Part shown: positions 50,257-58,823 of the stretch, one piece after another
Layout of the letters: each line of letters begins with the position of its first letter
Position numbering within the stretch: the first letter of the stretch is position 1
NCBI GenBank assembly: GCA_016791265.1
Contig: JAEUMY010000023.1
Span: 434,001-498,000, forward strand
DNA from: Betaproteobacteria bacterium
Lineage (GTDB): Bacteria; Pseudomonadota; Gammaproteobacteria; Burkholderiales; Usitatibacteraceae
Direction of reading: 5' to 3'
Length of the DNA: 64,000 nt
Notes under the pieces: generated by a model
The model's database searches: none
What the model saw: the letters and a program-made list of their open reading frames with translations, nothing else
Told to the model about the DNA's origin: nothing
Translations under genes and position numbers: made by a program

Positions 50257-50565
50257 GGTTTTTCGCGGCGACGCAATCAGTAGGCTGGCGTCCTCGCCAA
50301 GCGCTTCAAAAGCTCCCACCCAGCTTCGCCTTGCGGCGAAAAAAGCACGAGGCCCTGGGTCATTTCCTCGTTTCTCACCCTTGACCCGGCGAAGTGCGCC
50401 CCACGTCGGCGGTCGAAAAGACGTTCGAAGCACGCTTCCGAAAGGAGTTCAGCGTTGAGGAAGTCGGCGCATTGCTCGCGCTGCACCAAGCGAACAGCTG
50501 CGGCGGAGTCACACCCAGAAACAAAAAAGGGTTAGCGGCAGTTAAGCAGCTAACCCTTCGACGAA
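50257..50565. other. 309-bp stretch without convincing gene
   Basis: A 73-codon frame near 50394 (MRPTSAVEKTFEARFRKEFS) is the best candidate but lacks support and runs into the tRNA-Arg gene. I do not call it. The right end carries the tRNA-Arg terminator. Confidence 0.45.
50521..50556 (-). terminator. intrinsic terminator of tRNA-Arg
   Basis: GGGTTAGC at 50529 pairs with GCTAACCC at 50549. The AAAAAAGG to the left reads as a T-run on the minus strand, so it ends the tRNA-Arg transcript. Confidence 0.75.
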
Positions 50566-50567
50566 AC

Positions 50568-50644
50568 TGGCGCGCCCGGCAGGATTCGAACCCACGACCC
50601 CCTGGTTCGTAGCCAGGTACTCTATCCAACTGAGCTACGGGCGC
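50568..50644 (-). tRNA. tRNA-Arg (anticodon ACG)
   Basis: 77 nt with encoded CCA. Acceptor GCGCCCG/CGGGCGC, anticodon loop CTACGAA giving ACG, T-loop GGTTCGAATCC. Its 3' end is repeated at 49102-49121. Confidence 0.95.
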
Positions 50645-50738
50645 ATTTGCGAAGGGCGGATTATACAGACGAGCGAATCTTTTTGCCAGCGGCGCGGGCA
50701 AAGTCAGCGAGCAGTGATAAAATGGATTCTTGGCGTGA

Positions 50739-50832
50739 GGAGACGTGGCCGAGAGGTCGAAGGCACTCCCCTGCTAAGGGAGCATGCGGGCTTAAACCTG
50801 CATCGAGGGTTCGAATCCCTCCGTCTCCGCCA
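50739..50832 (+). tRNA. tRNA-Ser (anticodon GCU)
   Basis: 94 nt with encoded CCA. Acceptor GGAGACG/CGTCTCC, anticodon stem-loop CTCCC-CTGCTAA-GGGAG giving GCT, long variable arm. Its 3' end and terminator are duplicated at 50961-51029. Confidence 0.95.
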
Positions 50833-50838
50833 ATCCTG

Positions 50839-50859
50839 AAGCCGCGCAAGCGGCTTTTT
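50839..50859 (+). terminator. intrinsic terminator of tRNA-Ser(GCU)
   Basis: AAGCCGC, GCAA loop, GCGGCTTTTT. A second identical copy lies at 50988-51008 inside the duplication. Confidence 0.9.
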
Positions 50860-50960
50860 GTTTTTGCGGAGACGAGCGAGCCAACTGCTTGGCTCGCGGG
50901 AGGGGTTCGAAAGGAATCGGCGATGCCGAAGGCCGCCGTTCCGGGGTCGCGGAACGTGAC

Positions 50961-51029
50961 CGAATCCCTCCGTCTCCGCCAATCCTGAAGCCGCGCAAGC
51001 GGCTTTTTGTTTTTGCGGAGACGAGCGAG
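50961..51029. repeat. 69-bp duplication of the tRNA-Ser(GCU) 3' end and terminator
   Basis: Identical over 69 bases to 50812-50880: the last 21 nt of the tRNA, its terminator, and the trailer that follows. The copies are 149 bp apart in direct order. The 80 bp between them has no gene but retains some tRNA-like sequence. Confidence 0.9.
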
Positions 51030-51041
51030 ACGATCGCTCGA

Positions 51042-52277
51042 TCAAGTCACCGCATTGAGCTTCTGGAAGCGCGCTTCTCGCCAGGCGCCGGAATCCATGA
51101 TGTTCTTCAGAGATTCAACCGCATCCCAGACGTCGACATGCCGCACATACAACGGTGCAAATCCAAATCGAACGTAGTCGGGCTTGCGGAAGTCGCCGAT
51201 GACGCCGCGCTCGATCAGCGCCTGCATGATGGGCCAGGCGTGTTCATGCCGAAAAGAGACTTGGCTGCCGCGTTGTGAATATTCGCGTGGAGAGGCGAGC
51301 TCGAAGCCGTGCCCGGCGCAACGCGACCCGACCAACTGTATGAAGCGCTCGGTGAGCGCCACCGACTTTGCGCGAAGCACACTCATGTCGGCTTGCAGCA
51401 TGAGGTCGACGCCGCACTCCAGCGCGGTGGACGCGAGGACCGATGGCGTGCCGACCAGCATCTGATCAATGCCCGCAGCCGGACGGTAGTCGGTGGCGAA
51501 GTCGAACGGCGCCGCATGCCCAAACCAGCCGGTGAGGGGTTGGCGCGTCGACGCCTGACGGTCGCTGCGCACATAGAGGAATGCGGGGGCGCCGGGGCCG
51601 CCGTTCAGATATTTGTAGCCGCAGCCGACCGCATACTCGGCGCCGTCTTCGCCGAGTTGAACCGGCACCGCGCCGCCGCTGTGGGAGAGGTCCCAGATGA
51701 TGCTCGCGCCAACTTCCCGCGCACGCGCGTTCAGCGCTGCCATGTCCAGCAGGCGCCCGCTGCGATAGTCCACCTGGGTGATGATGGCCACGGCGATGGA
51801 CCGGTCGAGTGCGTCGCTGGGATCGCCTTCGACCAGCTTCAATTCGAAGCGACCGCCCAGCAGGTGGTTGAGCCCTTGCGCAATGTAGAGGTCGGTTGGA
51901 AAGTTGCCACGTTCCGAGAGAATCACATTGCGGTCAGCGTTCAGCGGACGGGTAAGCAGCGCGGACAGCAGCTTGAAAAGGTTGAGTGAAGTGGAATCCG
52001 CGACGATGATTTCGCCAGCGGCGGCGCCGAGGAGCCTCGCAAGTTTGTCGCCGACCCGTCCCGGCTGGTTGACCCAATCGTGCGAATTCCACGCGCGGAT
52101 CAGCGCCTGTCCCCACTCATCGCTGACGGTCTTCGCGATTCGTTCGGCCGTCGCAACCGGCAGCGCGCCGAGCGAATTGCCATCGAGATAGATGACGCCT
52201 TCGGGCAGTGAAAACCGGCTTCGAAAACCCGCGAGCGGATCATCGCGGTCCGCGCGCTCGCAATCCTGCCTGGACAT
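51042..52277 (-). CDS. kynU: kynureninase KynU
   Basis: A 411-residue PLP enzyme that cleaves kynurenine to anthranilate and alanine. The PLP lysine lies in GCGYKYLNGGPG and the Asp that binds the ring in IIWDLSHSGGAVP. ATG at 52277 overlaps the kynB stop. The C-terminus (YVRFGFAPLYVRHVDVWDAVESL) is intact. Tryptophan 2,3-dioxygenase (kynA) is not in the window. Confidence 0.93.
   Translation of the reverse strand: MSRQDCERADRDDPLAGFRSRFSLPEGVIYLDGNSLGALPVATAERIAKTVSDEWGQALIRAWNSHDWVNQPGRVGDKLARLLGAAAGEIIVADSTSLNLFKLLSALLTRPLNADRNVILSERGNFPTDLYIAQGLNHLLGGRFELKLVEGDPSDALDRSIAVAIITQVDYRSGRLLDMAALNARAREVGASIIWDLSHSGGAVPVQLGEDGAEYAVGCGYKYLNGGPGAPAFLYVRSDRQASTRQPLTGWFGHAAPFDFATDYRPAAGIDQMLVGTPSVLASTALECGVDLMLQADMSVLRAKSVALTERFIQLVGSRCAGHGFELASPREYSQRGSQVSFRHEHAWPIMQALIERGVIGDFRKPDYVRFGFAPLYVRHVDVWDAVESLKNIMDSGAWREARFQKLNAVT
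51275..51286. repeat. degenerate palindrome copy (GTGAATATTCGC)
   Basis: One mismatch at the second base; inside kynU, EYS register on the minus strand (REYSQ). Confidence 0.8.
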
Positions 52278-52903
52278 CAAGGCAGCTCGCGCAGGATCGC
52301 CCGGACGGGCGAGGCGTCCAGATTGGACAGTTTGAGCGGCAGAGCGATGAGTTCGTAGTCGCCCGCATCCACCTCGTCCAGCACCACGCCTTCCAGAATG
52401 GCCATGTGGTGCTTCTGCACGATGTGGTGCGAATCCATGGTCTTGGAATTGACCGGGTCGATGGACGGCGTGTCAATGCCCACCAACTTCACGCCCATCG
52501 ACGCCAGGAGCGCGATGCTCTCCGGGGAAATGGCGGTGAAATTCTCGTCCCACTGATCGACGGGCGCATTGCGATAAGTCCTGAACAGCACCCTAAGAGG
52601 CATGCCCACCAGCTGATCGGCGAAGTGGCGTGGCTCGATGAGCGGCCACGCATCCAGCGCGTCAATGACCCGGCATTTGCCAAGGTATGGCTCGAGCGGC
52701 ACCGATCCGATCGGAAGGCCGTTGTTGTCGTAGTGCATCGGGGCATCCGCATGCGTTGCCGTATGCGTCGACAGCGTGAATCGGGAGACATTGACCGGGC
52801 AGGTGCCGAGGAGATGCCAAGTTCTGGCCTCGTCATACTGCGTGTCGCCAGGCCACGTGGGCATGCCCGGACGGATGGGGGCGCTGATGTCCCAGATGCG
52901 CAT
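52277..52903 (-). CDS. kynB: kynurenine formamidase KynB
   Basis: A 208-residue metal-dependent cyclase-family enzyme that hydrolyses N-formylkynurenine. The metal motif STHTATHADAPMHY and the WDISAPIRPGMPTWPGD start are diagnostic. It is cotranscribed with kynU (overlapping stop/start), so the pair makes anthranilate from formylkynurenine. Confidence 0.92.
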   Translation of the reverse strand: MRIWDISAPIRPGMPTWPGDTQYDEARTWHLLGTCPVNVSRFTLSTHTATHADAPMHYDNNGLPIGSVPLEPYLGKCRVIDALDAWPLIEPRHFADQLVGMPLRVLFRTYRNAPVDQWDENFTAISPESIALLASMGVKLVGIDTPSIDPVNSKTMDSHHIVQKHHMAILEGVVLDEVDAGDYELIALPLKLSNLDASPVRAILRELP

Positions 52904-53017
52904 GTTGAGTTGCCAGTGATTGGAGTTGAACGATTATAGGAGAATTGAAATGCCTGCCTCGACCGTCTGTCGGGGCGGATCACCGACCACACCTCTCGAC
53001 CGCGCCTTCACTGACTG

Positions 53018-53563
53018 ATGCACTTCGATTCCACTGACAAACACGCTCATTCGGTTGACGTGACACCCTCCGCATGGGTGAAGCGCTGGTCGGATCTCGT
53101 GCCACCGGGCGCTGACGTGCTTGATCTCGCCTGCGGCGCCGGCCGTCACTCGCGATGCTTGGCGAGCCGGGGTTGCCGCGTGTGGGCGGTGGATGTCGAT
53201 GTCAGCCGATTCAGCGACGTGCCGGCTGGTGTCACTCTGTCGCAGGCGGACCTTGAGGCGGATGTCTGGCCGTTGACCGGACGCGACTTCGACGCGGTCG
53301 TCGTGACCAACTACCTCCATCGTGCCCGCTTTGGCGAGCTGCTCGACTGCGTGCGGCCCGGTGGGCTGCTGATCTATGAAACCTTCGCGGTCGGCAATGA
53401 GCGCTTTGGCAGGCCCGCCAATCCGGATTTCCTGCTCAGGCCAGGTGAATTGCGCGAGCGGGTTCGCGGGGCGTTCGCGATCCTGGGTTTCGACGAAGGC
53501 GAGGTCGCCCATCCCCGGCCGGCCGTGGCCCAGCGGATTTGCGCTCGCAGAGTGGGTGCATGA
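53018..53563 (+). CDS. class I SAM-dependent methyltransferase
   Basis: A 181-residue protein with SAM motif I VLDLACGAGRHSRCLA and a downstream VVVTNYLHRARFGELLDCVRPGGLLIYETF, like TehB/UbiE-type methyltransferases. Substrate unknown. It lies upstream of dapA, 77 bp away. Confidence 0.8.
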   Translation: MHFDSTDKHAHSVDVTPSAWVKRWSDLVPPGADVLDLACGAGRHSRCLASRGCRVWAVDVDVSRFSDVPAGVTLSQADLEADVWPLTGRDFDAVVVTNYLHRARFGELLDCVRPGGLLIYETFAVGNERFGRPANPDFLLRPGELRERVRGAFAILGFDEGEVAHPRPAVAQRICARRVGA

Positions 53564-53640
53564 CTCGGCTGTCTCGCGACTCCGGATGCCTTGGCATGAA
53601 TCCGGTAAAATCGCGAGTCTTCTGAAATCAAGGGTTTTCG

Positions 53641-54540
53641 ATGTTGACAGGCAGCATGGTGGCCATCGTCACACCGATGTTGGCGGACGGGGCGCTGGAT
53701 TACCCCCGCCTGAAGTCGCTGATTGACTGGCATGTGGCGGAGGGCACGGATGGCATCGTCATCGTCGGCACGACGGGAGAGTCGCCCACGGTCGACTTCG
53801 ACGAGCATTGCCAGCTCATCAAGGCGGCCGTCGACTACGCTGCGAAGCGTATTCCGGTCATCGCGGGCACGGGCGCCAATTCGACGAAGGAAGCGATCCA
53901 CCTTTCCGAATTCGCCAAGCGGGCAGGCGCTGACTACTCGCTGTCGGTCGTGCCCTATTACAACAAGCCCACGCAGGAGGGACTTTATCGGCACTTCCGC
54001 GCCATCGCCGAGGCGGTGGACATGCCTCACATTCTCTACAACGTGCCCGGTCGCACCGTGGCGGATTTGTCGAACGACACGGTTCTCCGGCTGGCTGAAG
54101 TACCCAACATCATCGGCATCAAGGACGCGACCGCCAACATGGGGCGCGGCGCGGAGCTCCTGATGCGTCGCCCGCGGGACTTCGCGGTTTACAGCGGCGA
54201 AGATGTGAGCACGCTGGCGCTCATGCTGCTGGGCGGACATGGCACCATCTCCGTCACCGCGAACGTGGCGCCCGGGCTCATGCGCCAGATGTGCGCGCAT
54301 GCGTTGAAGGGTGAACGCGAAGCGGCCATTGCCATCAACAACAAGCTTCTCGGACTGCACAACAATCTGTTCCTGGAAGCCAATCCCATCCCGGTCAAAT
54401 GGGCGCTCGCGCGCATGGGCCGGATCGACACTGGCATTCGTTTGCCGCTTACGCCTTTCGACGCGCGTCATCACGCCGCGCTGACCGACGCCTTGGCGGC
54501 GGCCGGCATCGAGATCAACCAGAAGGAAGCCGTTGCATGA
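53641..54540 (+). CDS. dapA: 4-hydroxy-tetrahydrodipicolinate synthase DapA
   Basis: A 299-residue Schiff-base aldolase, first committed step to lysine and diaminopimelate. Catalytic Lys lies in IIGIKDATANM and GTTGESPT and YNVPGRT are intact. ATG at 53641. Its stop overlaps the bamC start (ATGA), so lysine synthesis and outer-membrane assembly share a transcript. Confidence 0.95.
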   Translation: MLTGSMVAIVTPMLADGALDYPRLKSLIDWHVAEGTDGIVIVGTTGESPTVDFDEHCQLIKAAVDYAAKRIPVIAGTGANSTKEAIHLSEFAKRAGADYSLSVVPYYNKPTQEGLYRHFRAIAEAVDMPHILYNVPGRTVADLSNDTVLRLAEVPNIIGIKDATANMGRGAELLMRRPRDFAVYSGEDVSTLALMLLGGHGTISVTANVAPGLMRQMCAHALKGEREAAIAINNKLLGLHNNLFLEANPIPVKWALARMGRIDTGIRLPLTPFDARHHAALTDALAAAGIEINQKEAVA

Positions 54541-55694
54541 TTCGTCAGACCTTGAAGTCCCACTCCCGCCTGATTCGCGCCGCAGGTGCAGCGCTGACTG
54601 GCTCGTTCCTGCTCGGCGGCTGCGGCAGCTATTCACTTGAGCGCAAGGGCGCGGACTATCGCTCGGCCAGCGGTCAGGCGGTGAAGTCCCTGGAGATTCC
54701 GCCAGATCTCACCTCGCCCAATGCCGAGGATCGCTTCGTCATTCCCACCAACAAGGGCTCCACCACCTTCTCCAGCTACAACCGCGAGCGCTCGGCCCAG
54801 CCCCTCGCGCGCGATGCGGGGGTGCTGCCCAAGGTCGACAAGGCGTCGGTGGTGCGCGCGGGCGATCAGCGCTGGCTCGTTGTCGCGCTGCCGCCGGACC
54901 GGCTGTGGCCGGTGGTCAAGGAGTTCTGGGGCGAAAATGGGTTCATCGTGAAACGCGACCAGCCTGAGATTGGCATCATGGAAACCGATTGGGCCGAGAA
55001 CCGCGCCAAAATTCCGCTGGACCCCGTGCGCCGCGCCATTGGGCGGGTGTTCGACGGTATCTATTCCGTACCCGAGCGGGACAAGTTCAGGACGCGACTG
55101 GAGTCGGGAAGCGCGCCCGGGACGACCGAAGTGTTCGTCAGCCATCGCGGCATGACCGAGATTTTCACCAGCGAGTACAAGGACCAGACCATTTGGCAAC
55201 CTCGTCCGGCGGATCGCGAACTGGAGGCGGAGTTTCTCAATCGTTTGCTCGTGAAGCTGGGCTTTGACGAAAAAGCGGCGACTCAGACCGTTGCGGGCGC
55301 GACACCGGCTGCGGCTGATGCCGCCGCGACATTCAACCCCGCTGGCGCGGGGTCGGTGCAAGTCAAGGAGCCGTTCGACCGCGCCTGGCGGCGTGTCGGC
55401 CTGGCACTGGATCGGGTGGGCTTCACGGTGGAGGATCGAGACCGCGCCAAAGGGATCTATTTCGTCCGCTACATCGACCCGGAAGCCGATAACAAGGGGT
55501 CGCAAAAGAGCTTCCTCGCTCGCCTCGCTTTCTGGCGCAAGGATTCCGCGGATGATCAAAAGCCGCAGTACCGCGTGATGGTGGCGGAGTCAGGCACCAC
55601 GTCAACGGTTACCGTCCAGAATGCCAAGGGGGAGCCGGAGACCAGCGCCACAGGCAAACGCATCCTGAATCTGTTGCTTGATCAACTGAAGTAA
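54537..55694 (+). CDS. bamC: outer-membrane assembly lipoprotein BamC
   Basis: A 385-residue lipoprotein of the BAM complex. The lipobox LGGCGSYS lies near residue 29, followed by the unstructured KSLEIPPDLTSPNAEDRFVIP segment and two helix-grip domains (about residues 110-240 and 275-385), each beginning with a DRxWxxV pattern (PDRLWPVVKEFWGENGF and FDRAWRRVGLALDRVGF). It sits after dapA as in many proteobacteria. Confidence 0.9.
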   Translation: MIRQTLKSHSRLIRAAGAALTGSFLLGGCGSYSLERKGADYRSASGQAVKSLEIPPDLTSPNAEDRFVIPTNKGSTTFSSYNRERSAQPLARDAGVLPKVDKASVVRAGDQRWLVVALPPDRLWPVVKEFWGENGFIVKRDQPEIGIMETDWAENRAKIPLDPVRRAIGRVFDGIYSVPERDKFRTRLESGSAPGTTEVFVSHRGMTEIFTSEYKDQTIWQPRPADRELEAEFLNRLLVKLGFDEKAATQTVAGATPAAADAAATFNPAGAGSVQVKEPFDRAWRRVGLALDRVGFTVEDRDRAKGIYFVRYIDPEADNKGSQKSFLARLAFWRKDSADDQKPQYRVMVAESGTTSTVTVQNAKGEPETSATGKRILNLLLDQLK

Positions 55695-55764
55695 GCGGTT
55701 GTTCGCGCTACTCAAGATGCCGACCGGGCCTGCGGCGCGGCGGGCCAGTCAAGCAGGCTGAACC

Positions 55765-56532
55765 ATGCGCTTCGCATCACTGGGTAGCGGCAGCGAAGGC
55801 AATGCCCTGCTGGTGCAGCAGGGCCGCACGCTCGTGATGCTGGACAACGGGTTCGGCTTGACCGAAACCGAAGCCCGCTTGGCTCGTCTCGGCGTGACGC
55901 CTGCGGACGTGACCGCGATTGTCGTCACGCATGAGCATTCCGATCACATCGGCGGGGTCGCACGTTTTTCGCGCAAGCACGGCACGCGCGTCTGGCTGAC
56001 CCACGGCACGGCGCGTCATGTCGCACCTGCGAGCTTGTTGTCGGATGCCTACGCGTTCATCGACCCGCAGTCGGATTTTCGGATCGGCGATCTCCTCGTG
56101 CGTCCTTACCTTGTGCCGCACGACGCCTCGGAGCCCGTGCAGTTCGTGTTCAGCGATGGCGTCGCGCGGCTGGGCGTGCTTACTGACACAGGTTGCAGCA
56201 CCGCGCACATCGAGGCGTCGCTGAGCGGGGTCGACGCGCTGGTGCTGGAGTGCAATCACGACCTCGACATGCTGATGGCCGGCCCCTATCCCGCCGGGCT
56301 CAAGAAACGCGTCTCCGGCCGATTTGGTCACCTGGACAATCAGTCCGCTGCCGCGCTCCTGAAGAAGCTTGATTGCACTCGCTTGCGCCATGTCGTGGCC
56401 GCGCACTTGTCCAAGCAGAATAACCGGCGCGAGTTGGCAACTGGCGCCTTGGCCGATGCATTGGGGTGCGGGATGGATTGGATCGCGGTCGCGGAGCAGG
56501 ACTCAGGCCTGGACTGGCGCGACGTGTCTTGA
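55765..56532 (+). CDS. metallo-beta-lactamase-fold hydrolase, YycJ/PhnP-like
   Basis: A 255-residue cytoplasmic MBL enzyme. VTHEHSDHIGG is the metal motif, ECNHDLDML and AAHLSKQNN complete it. The N-terminus MRFASLGSGSEGNALL is typical of this family, which includes nucleases and phosphodiesterases. It follows bamC by 70 bp in the same direction. Confidence 0.82.
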   Translation: MRFASLGSGSEGNALLVQQGRTLVMLDNGFGLTETEARLARLGVTPADVTAIVVTHEHSDHIGGVARFSRKHGTRVWLTHGTARHVAPASLLSDAYAFIDPQSDFRIGDLLVRPYLVPHDASEPVQFVFSDGVARLGVLTDTGCSTAHIEASLSGVDALVLECNHDLDMLMAGPYPAGLKKRVSGRFGHLDNQSAAALLKKLDCTRLRHVVAAHLSKQNNRRELATGALADALGCGMDWIAVAEQDSGLDWRDVS

Positions 56533-56593
56533 CTCCTTCCGGCGGGTGGCAACCGTGCGGAGGCGCTGAAGCTGTCTTTGCGACCCAAACAAA

Positions 56594-56618
56594 AACGCCG
56601 GCCAAATTGGCCGGCGTT
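56594..56618. terminator. bidirectional intrinsic terminator
   Basis: AACGCCGGCC, five-base loop, GGCCGGCGTT, with an A-run on the left (T-run for the minus strand). It lies between the MBL gene and the convergent small lipoprotein gene. Confidence 0.8.
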
Positions 56619-56642
56619 CTCATTGCAGCGTCGAAGAACGAA

Positions 56643-56927
56643 TTACTTCTTCGGGGCTTCGGCGGGCTTGGCGTCCTTCGCAGGCTCGGCCGGCTTTGCG
56701 GCGTCAGCGGGCTTGGCATCAGCGGCCGGTGCGGCGGCGGGCGCAGCAGCGTCGGTCGGCTTGGATGCGTCAGCAGCCGGTGCGGCGGGTGCGGCAGCCG
56801 GAGCGGCCGGAGCCGGCGCGGCGGCGGGTGCGGGAGCGGCAGCCGGGGCGGCGGGAGCGGGTTGCTTGCTGCAGGCGGCGAGGCCAACAGCGATCAGTGC
56901 GGCGAGCAGAATCGACTTGTTCATCAT
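56643..56927 (-). CDS. small Ala/Pro-rich lipoprotein
   Basis: A 94-residue protein. A signal peptide with lipobox LAAC lies at the N-terminus (MMNKSILLAALIAVGLAACSK); an AAGGGA site precedes the ATG. The mature part is almost entirely Ala, Pro, Asp and Lys, probably disordered, in imperfect PAAAPA/PADAAK units. Likely a surface spacer or linker protein; function unknown. Confidence 0.75.
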   Translation of the reverse strand: MMNKSILLAALIAVGLAACSKQPAPAAPAAAPAPAAAPAPAAPAAAPAAPAADASKPTDAAAPAAAPAADAKPADAAKPAEPAKDAKPAEAPKK

Positions 56928-57081
56928 GTTCCCTTAAGGAGAAAGAAAAATTTTGATCAAAATGATCGGCCAATAGTGATCCGGCCGACTGGAAAGTATA
57001 GCACTTTCAAATTGGAGCGATCATCCCCCTGAGTCCTCGCGACCGATCGTTTTCGTGGACGCGAAGGCGACCGTTCTCGGG

Positions 57082-57606
57082 TCACAATCCCGTGGCGCCG
57101 CCGACCTGCGCGGGCGCTGAGCTCTCCCAGATTTCGTTGAATCGCTCGGTCAGGGCGAGTGTGTCCTGCAGGTCGTGCATGACCAGCACCGAGCGGGGAT
57201 GCTGATAGTGCAATTTGTGCCAGTAAGCGGCGTCATCGGCGATGACAAAGGGGTCTTCAGCGCTGCACGCCACGCCCATGGTCTGGTGAATGCGGATGCC
57301 TGATTGAAACTGTTGCATGAGATTCAGGAGTCGGGGGCAGTCAGCCTCCAGGCCGCGAGGCTCATGCAAGGCGATGCGAATGCGGTTGTCCCGGCTGCTC
57401 AGCAGGAACTTGCGCAGGACTTCGCAGCGTTGTGGGCTGTTATAGCCGCGAACCTTGAGTCCAATGTCGAAAACGAGCAAGGTGCGCTTCGCCGTCGCAA
57501 TGACGGTATCAATGGCGACGAGCGCTTCCCGGTCGCCGGACAGGATGTCGCGCCGAGTTTTGCCCGCGTCAACCGGCTGGTCGGGAAAGTCAGGCGGATT
57601 GGACAT
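57082..57606 (-). CDS. hypothetical protein (PLD-like fold possible)
   Basis: A 174-residue protein; ATG at 57606 lies inside the last codons of the upstream roxA gene, so the pair is an operon. It reads as a compact alpha/beta domain (TLLVFDIGLKVRGYNSPQRCEVL, RIRIALHEP, FVIADDAAYWHKLHYQHP). A phospholipase-D-like fold is suggested by the IADDAAYWHKLHY part, but the HKD motif is not complete. No function assigned. Confidence 0.65.
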   Translation of the reverse strand: MSNPPDFPDQPVDAGKTRRDILSGDREALVAIDTVIATAKRTLLVFDIGLKVRGYNSPQRCEVLRKFLLSSRDNRIRIALHEPRGLEADCPRLLNLMQQFQSGIRIHQTMGVACSAEDPFVIADDAAYWHKLHYQHPRSVLVMHDLQDTLALTERFNEIWESSAPAQVGGATGL

Positions 57607-58729
57607 GCAGGTAGCCGCACTCGTACCAGTTGAGCAGGAGATCCAGCGCCGGGCGAGAGGGTTTGCCGGGCGGCAGATGGCGCAGATCCGCCAATGTTTG
57701 CAAGCAGGCGTCGCGCGTTGAGTTGAATTGAATCGACTCGCCGTTGATGAACACCCAATCCTCGCTGTAGGCCATGCGCGTGCGCCCGTCAAGGTGCAAA
57801 CCATGCTTGGTGCAGTTTCGCGCGAAGTCTGCGGCGCTTAGCGAATTCATAGCTGGGTTGAACAGAACATGACTCTTTGGCTCAGTCAGGAATCGGCCAG
57901 CCGCGAGGCGGACGTCAAGGCGCGACCAGCGAGCCGCTCGTAGAGCGGCGTCCAGCCCGCTGATGACGCCAGGCGGAATCTCTCCTGGATGTCGCGTCGG
58001 TCGCAACTCCGGATCGGCATATTGTCCGGCGACACAGATTGCGTCGCGACGTTGGTCGAGAAACGATTCAATCCAATCCTGGTGGGTCGGTGCCCGGAAA
58101 CCGACCGAGTAAGTCAGGCATTCATCCAGGGCGACGCCGTCGTGGGCGTAACCCGGCGGCAAATAAAGCATGTCGCCGGATTCCAGCACCCACTCCTGCT
58201 CGGGCCGGAAGTCTTTGAGGATTTTGAGAGGCAGTCCGGGGCGGAATTCGGTGTCGGGCTGGCCGGAGATGCGCCAGCGCCTGCGCCCGCGTCCCTGGAT
58301 CAGAAAGACATCGTAAGAGTCGACGTGCGCCCCCACCCCGCCTCCTTCTGCCGCCAAGCTCACCATGAGGTCATCCACGCGCACGTGTGGAATGAAGGCG
58401 AAGCGCGCCAGCAACGCTTCAGATCGCTGGCTGAAGTGCTGCGTGTCCTGCACCAGGATGGTCCAGTTGCGCGAGCCCAGACTGCGCAGCAAGCTGGGCC
58501 TGAATGGGCCGTGTTGCAGCGCCCACTTACCGCGATCACGAGTGACAAGGCGGCTTTCCGCGTCCTCATTGCGGGCGAGCGCCAGCACGTCCGCGGGAAC
58601 AAAGGGCTCCTGCTTCCGCGAGAAGTCCGGGAACGCGCCGCGCACGAGGAGCGGTGACTTTTGCCAATGACTGCGCATGAATTGGGCGTGGCTCAATTCG
58701 CCGAAAAGGGATGTGTTGACTTGACTCAC
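57590..58729 (-). CDS. roxA: ribosomal protein L16 arginine hydroxylase (RoxA/YcfD) JmjC cupin
   Basis: A 379-residue 2-oxoglutarate/Fe(II) oxygenase. The iron facial triad is seen as GAHVDSYDVFL (His-x-Asp) and PPGYAHDGVALD (distal His). Family members hydroxylate Arg81 of L16. GTG start at 58729; the upstream frame does not continue. It is the first gene of a pair with the hypothetical protein. Confidence 0.85.
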   Translation of the reverse strand: MSQVNTSLFGELSHAQFMRSHWQKSPLLVRGAFPDFSRKQEPFVPADVLALARNEDAESRLVTRDRGKWALQHGPFRPSLLRSLGSRNWTILVQDTQHFSQRSEALLARFAFIPHVRVDDLMVSLAAEGGGVGAHVDSYDVFLIQGRGRRRWRISGQPDTEFRPGLPLKILKDFRPEQEWVLESGDMLYLPPGYAHDGVALDECLTYSVGFRAPTHQDWIESFLDQRRDAICVAGQYADPELRPTRHPGEIPPGVISGLDAALRAARWSRLDVRLAAGRFLTEPKSHVLFNPAMNSLSAADFARNCTKHGLHLDGRTRMAYSEDWVFINGESIQFNSTRDACLQTLADLRHLPPGKPSRPALDLLLNWYECGYLHVQSA

Positions 58730-58823
58730 GAAGGCGGAAAGCAGTTAGAATTTTGTCGAAGGGTGTGAACGCGTCGCGCAGCAATTCCGAGTCAGGTGAC
58801 CAATCGAGCGTCAGGAGTCGCGC

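Noticed and set aside
50661..51045. Open frames over tRNA genes reading like RRRDSNPRCRFKP and GGDGGIRTLDAGL
   Set aside because: These are the well-known spurious products of reading tRNA-Ser and tRNA-Arg genes in antisense.
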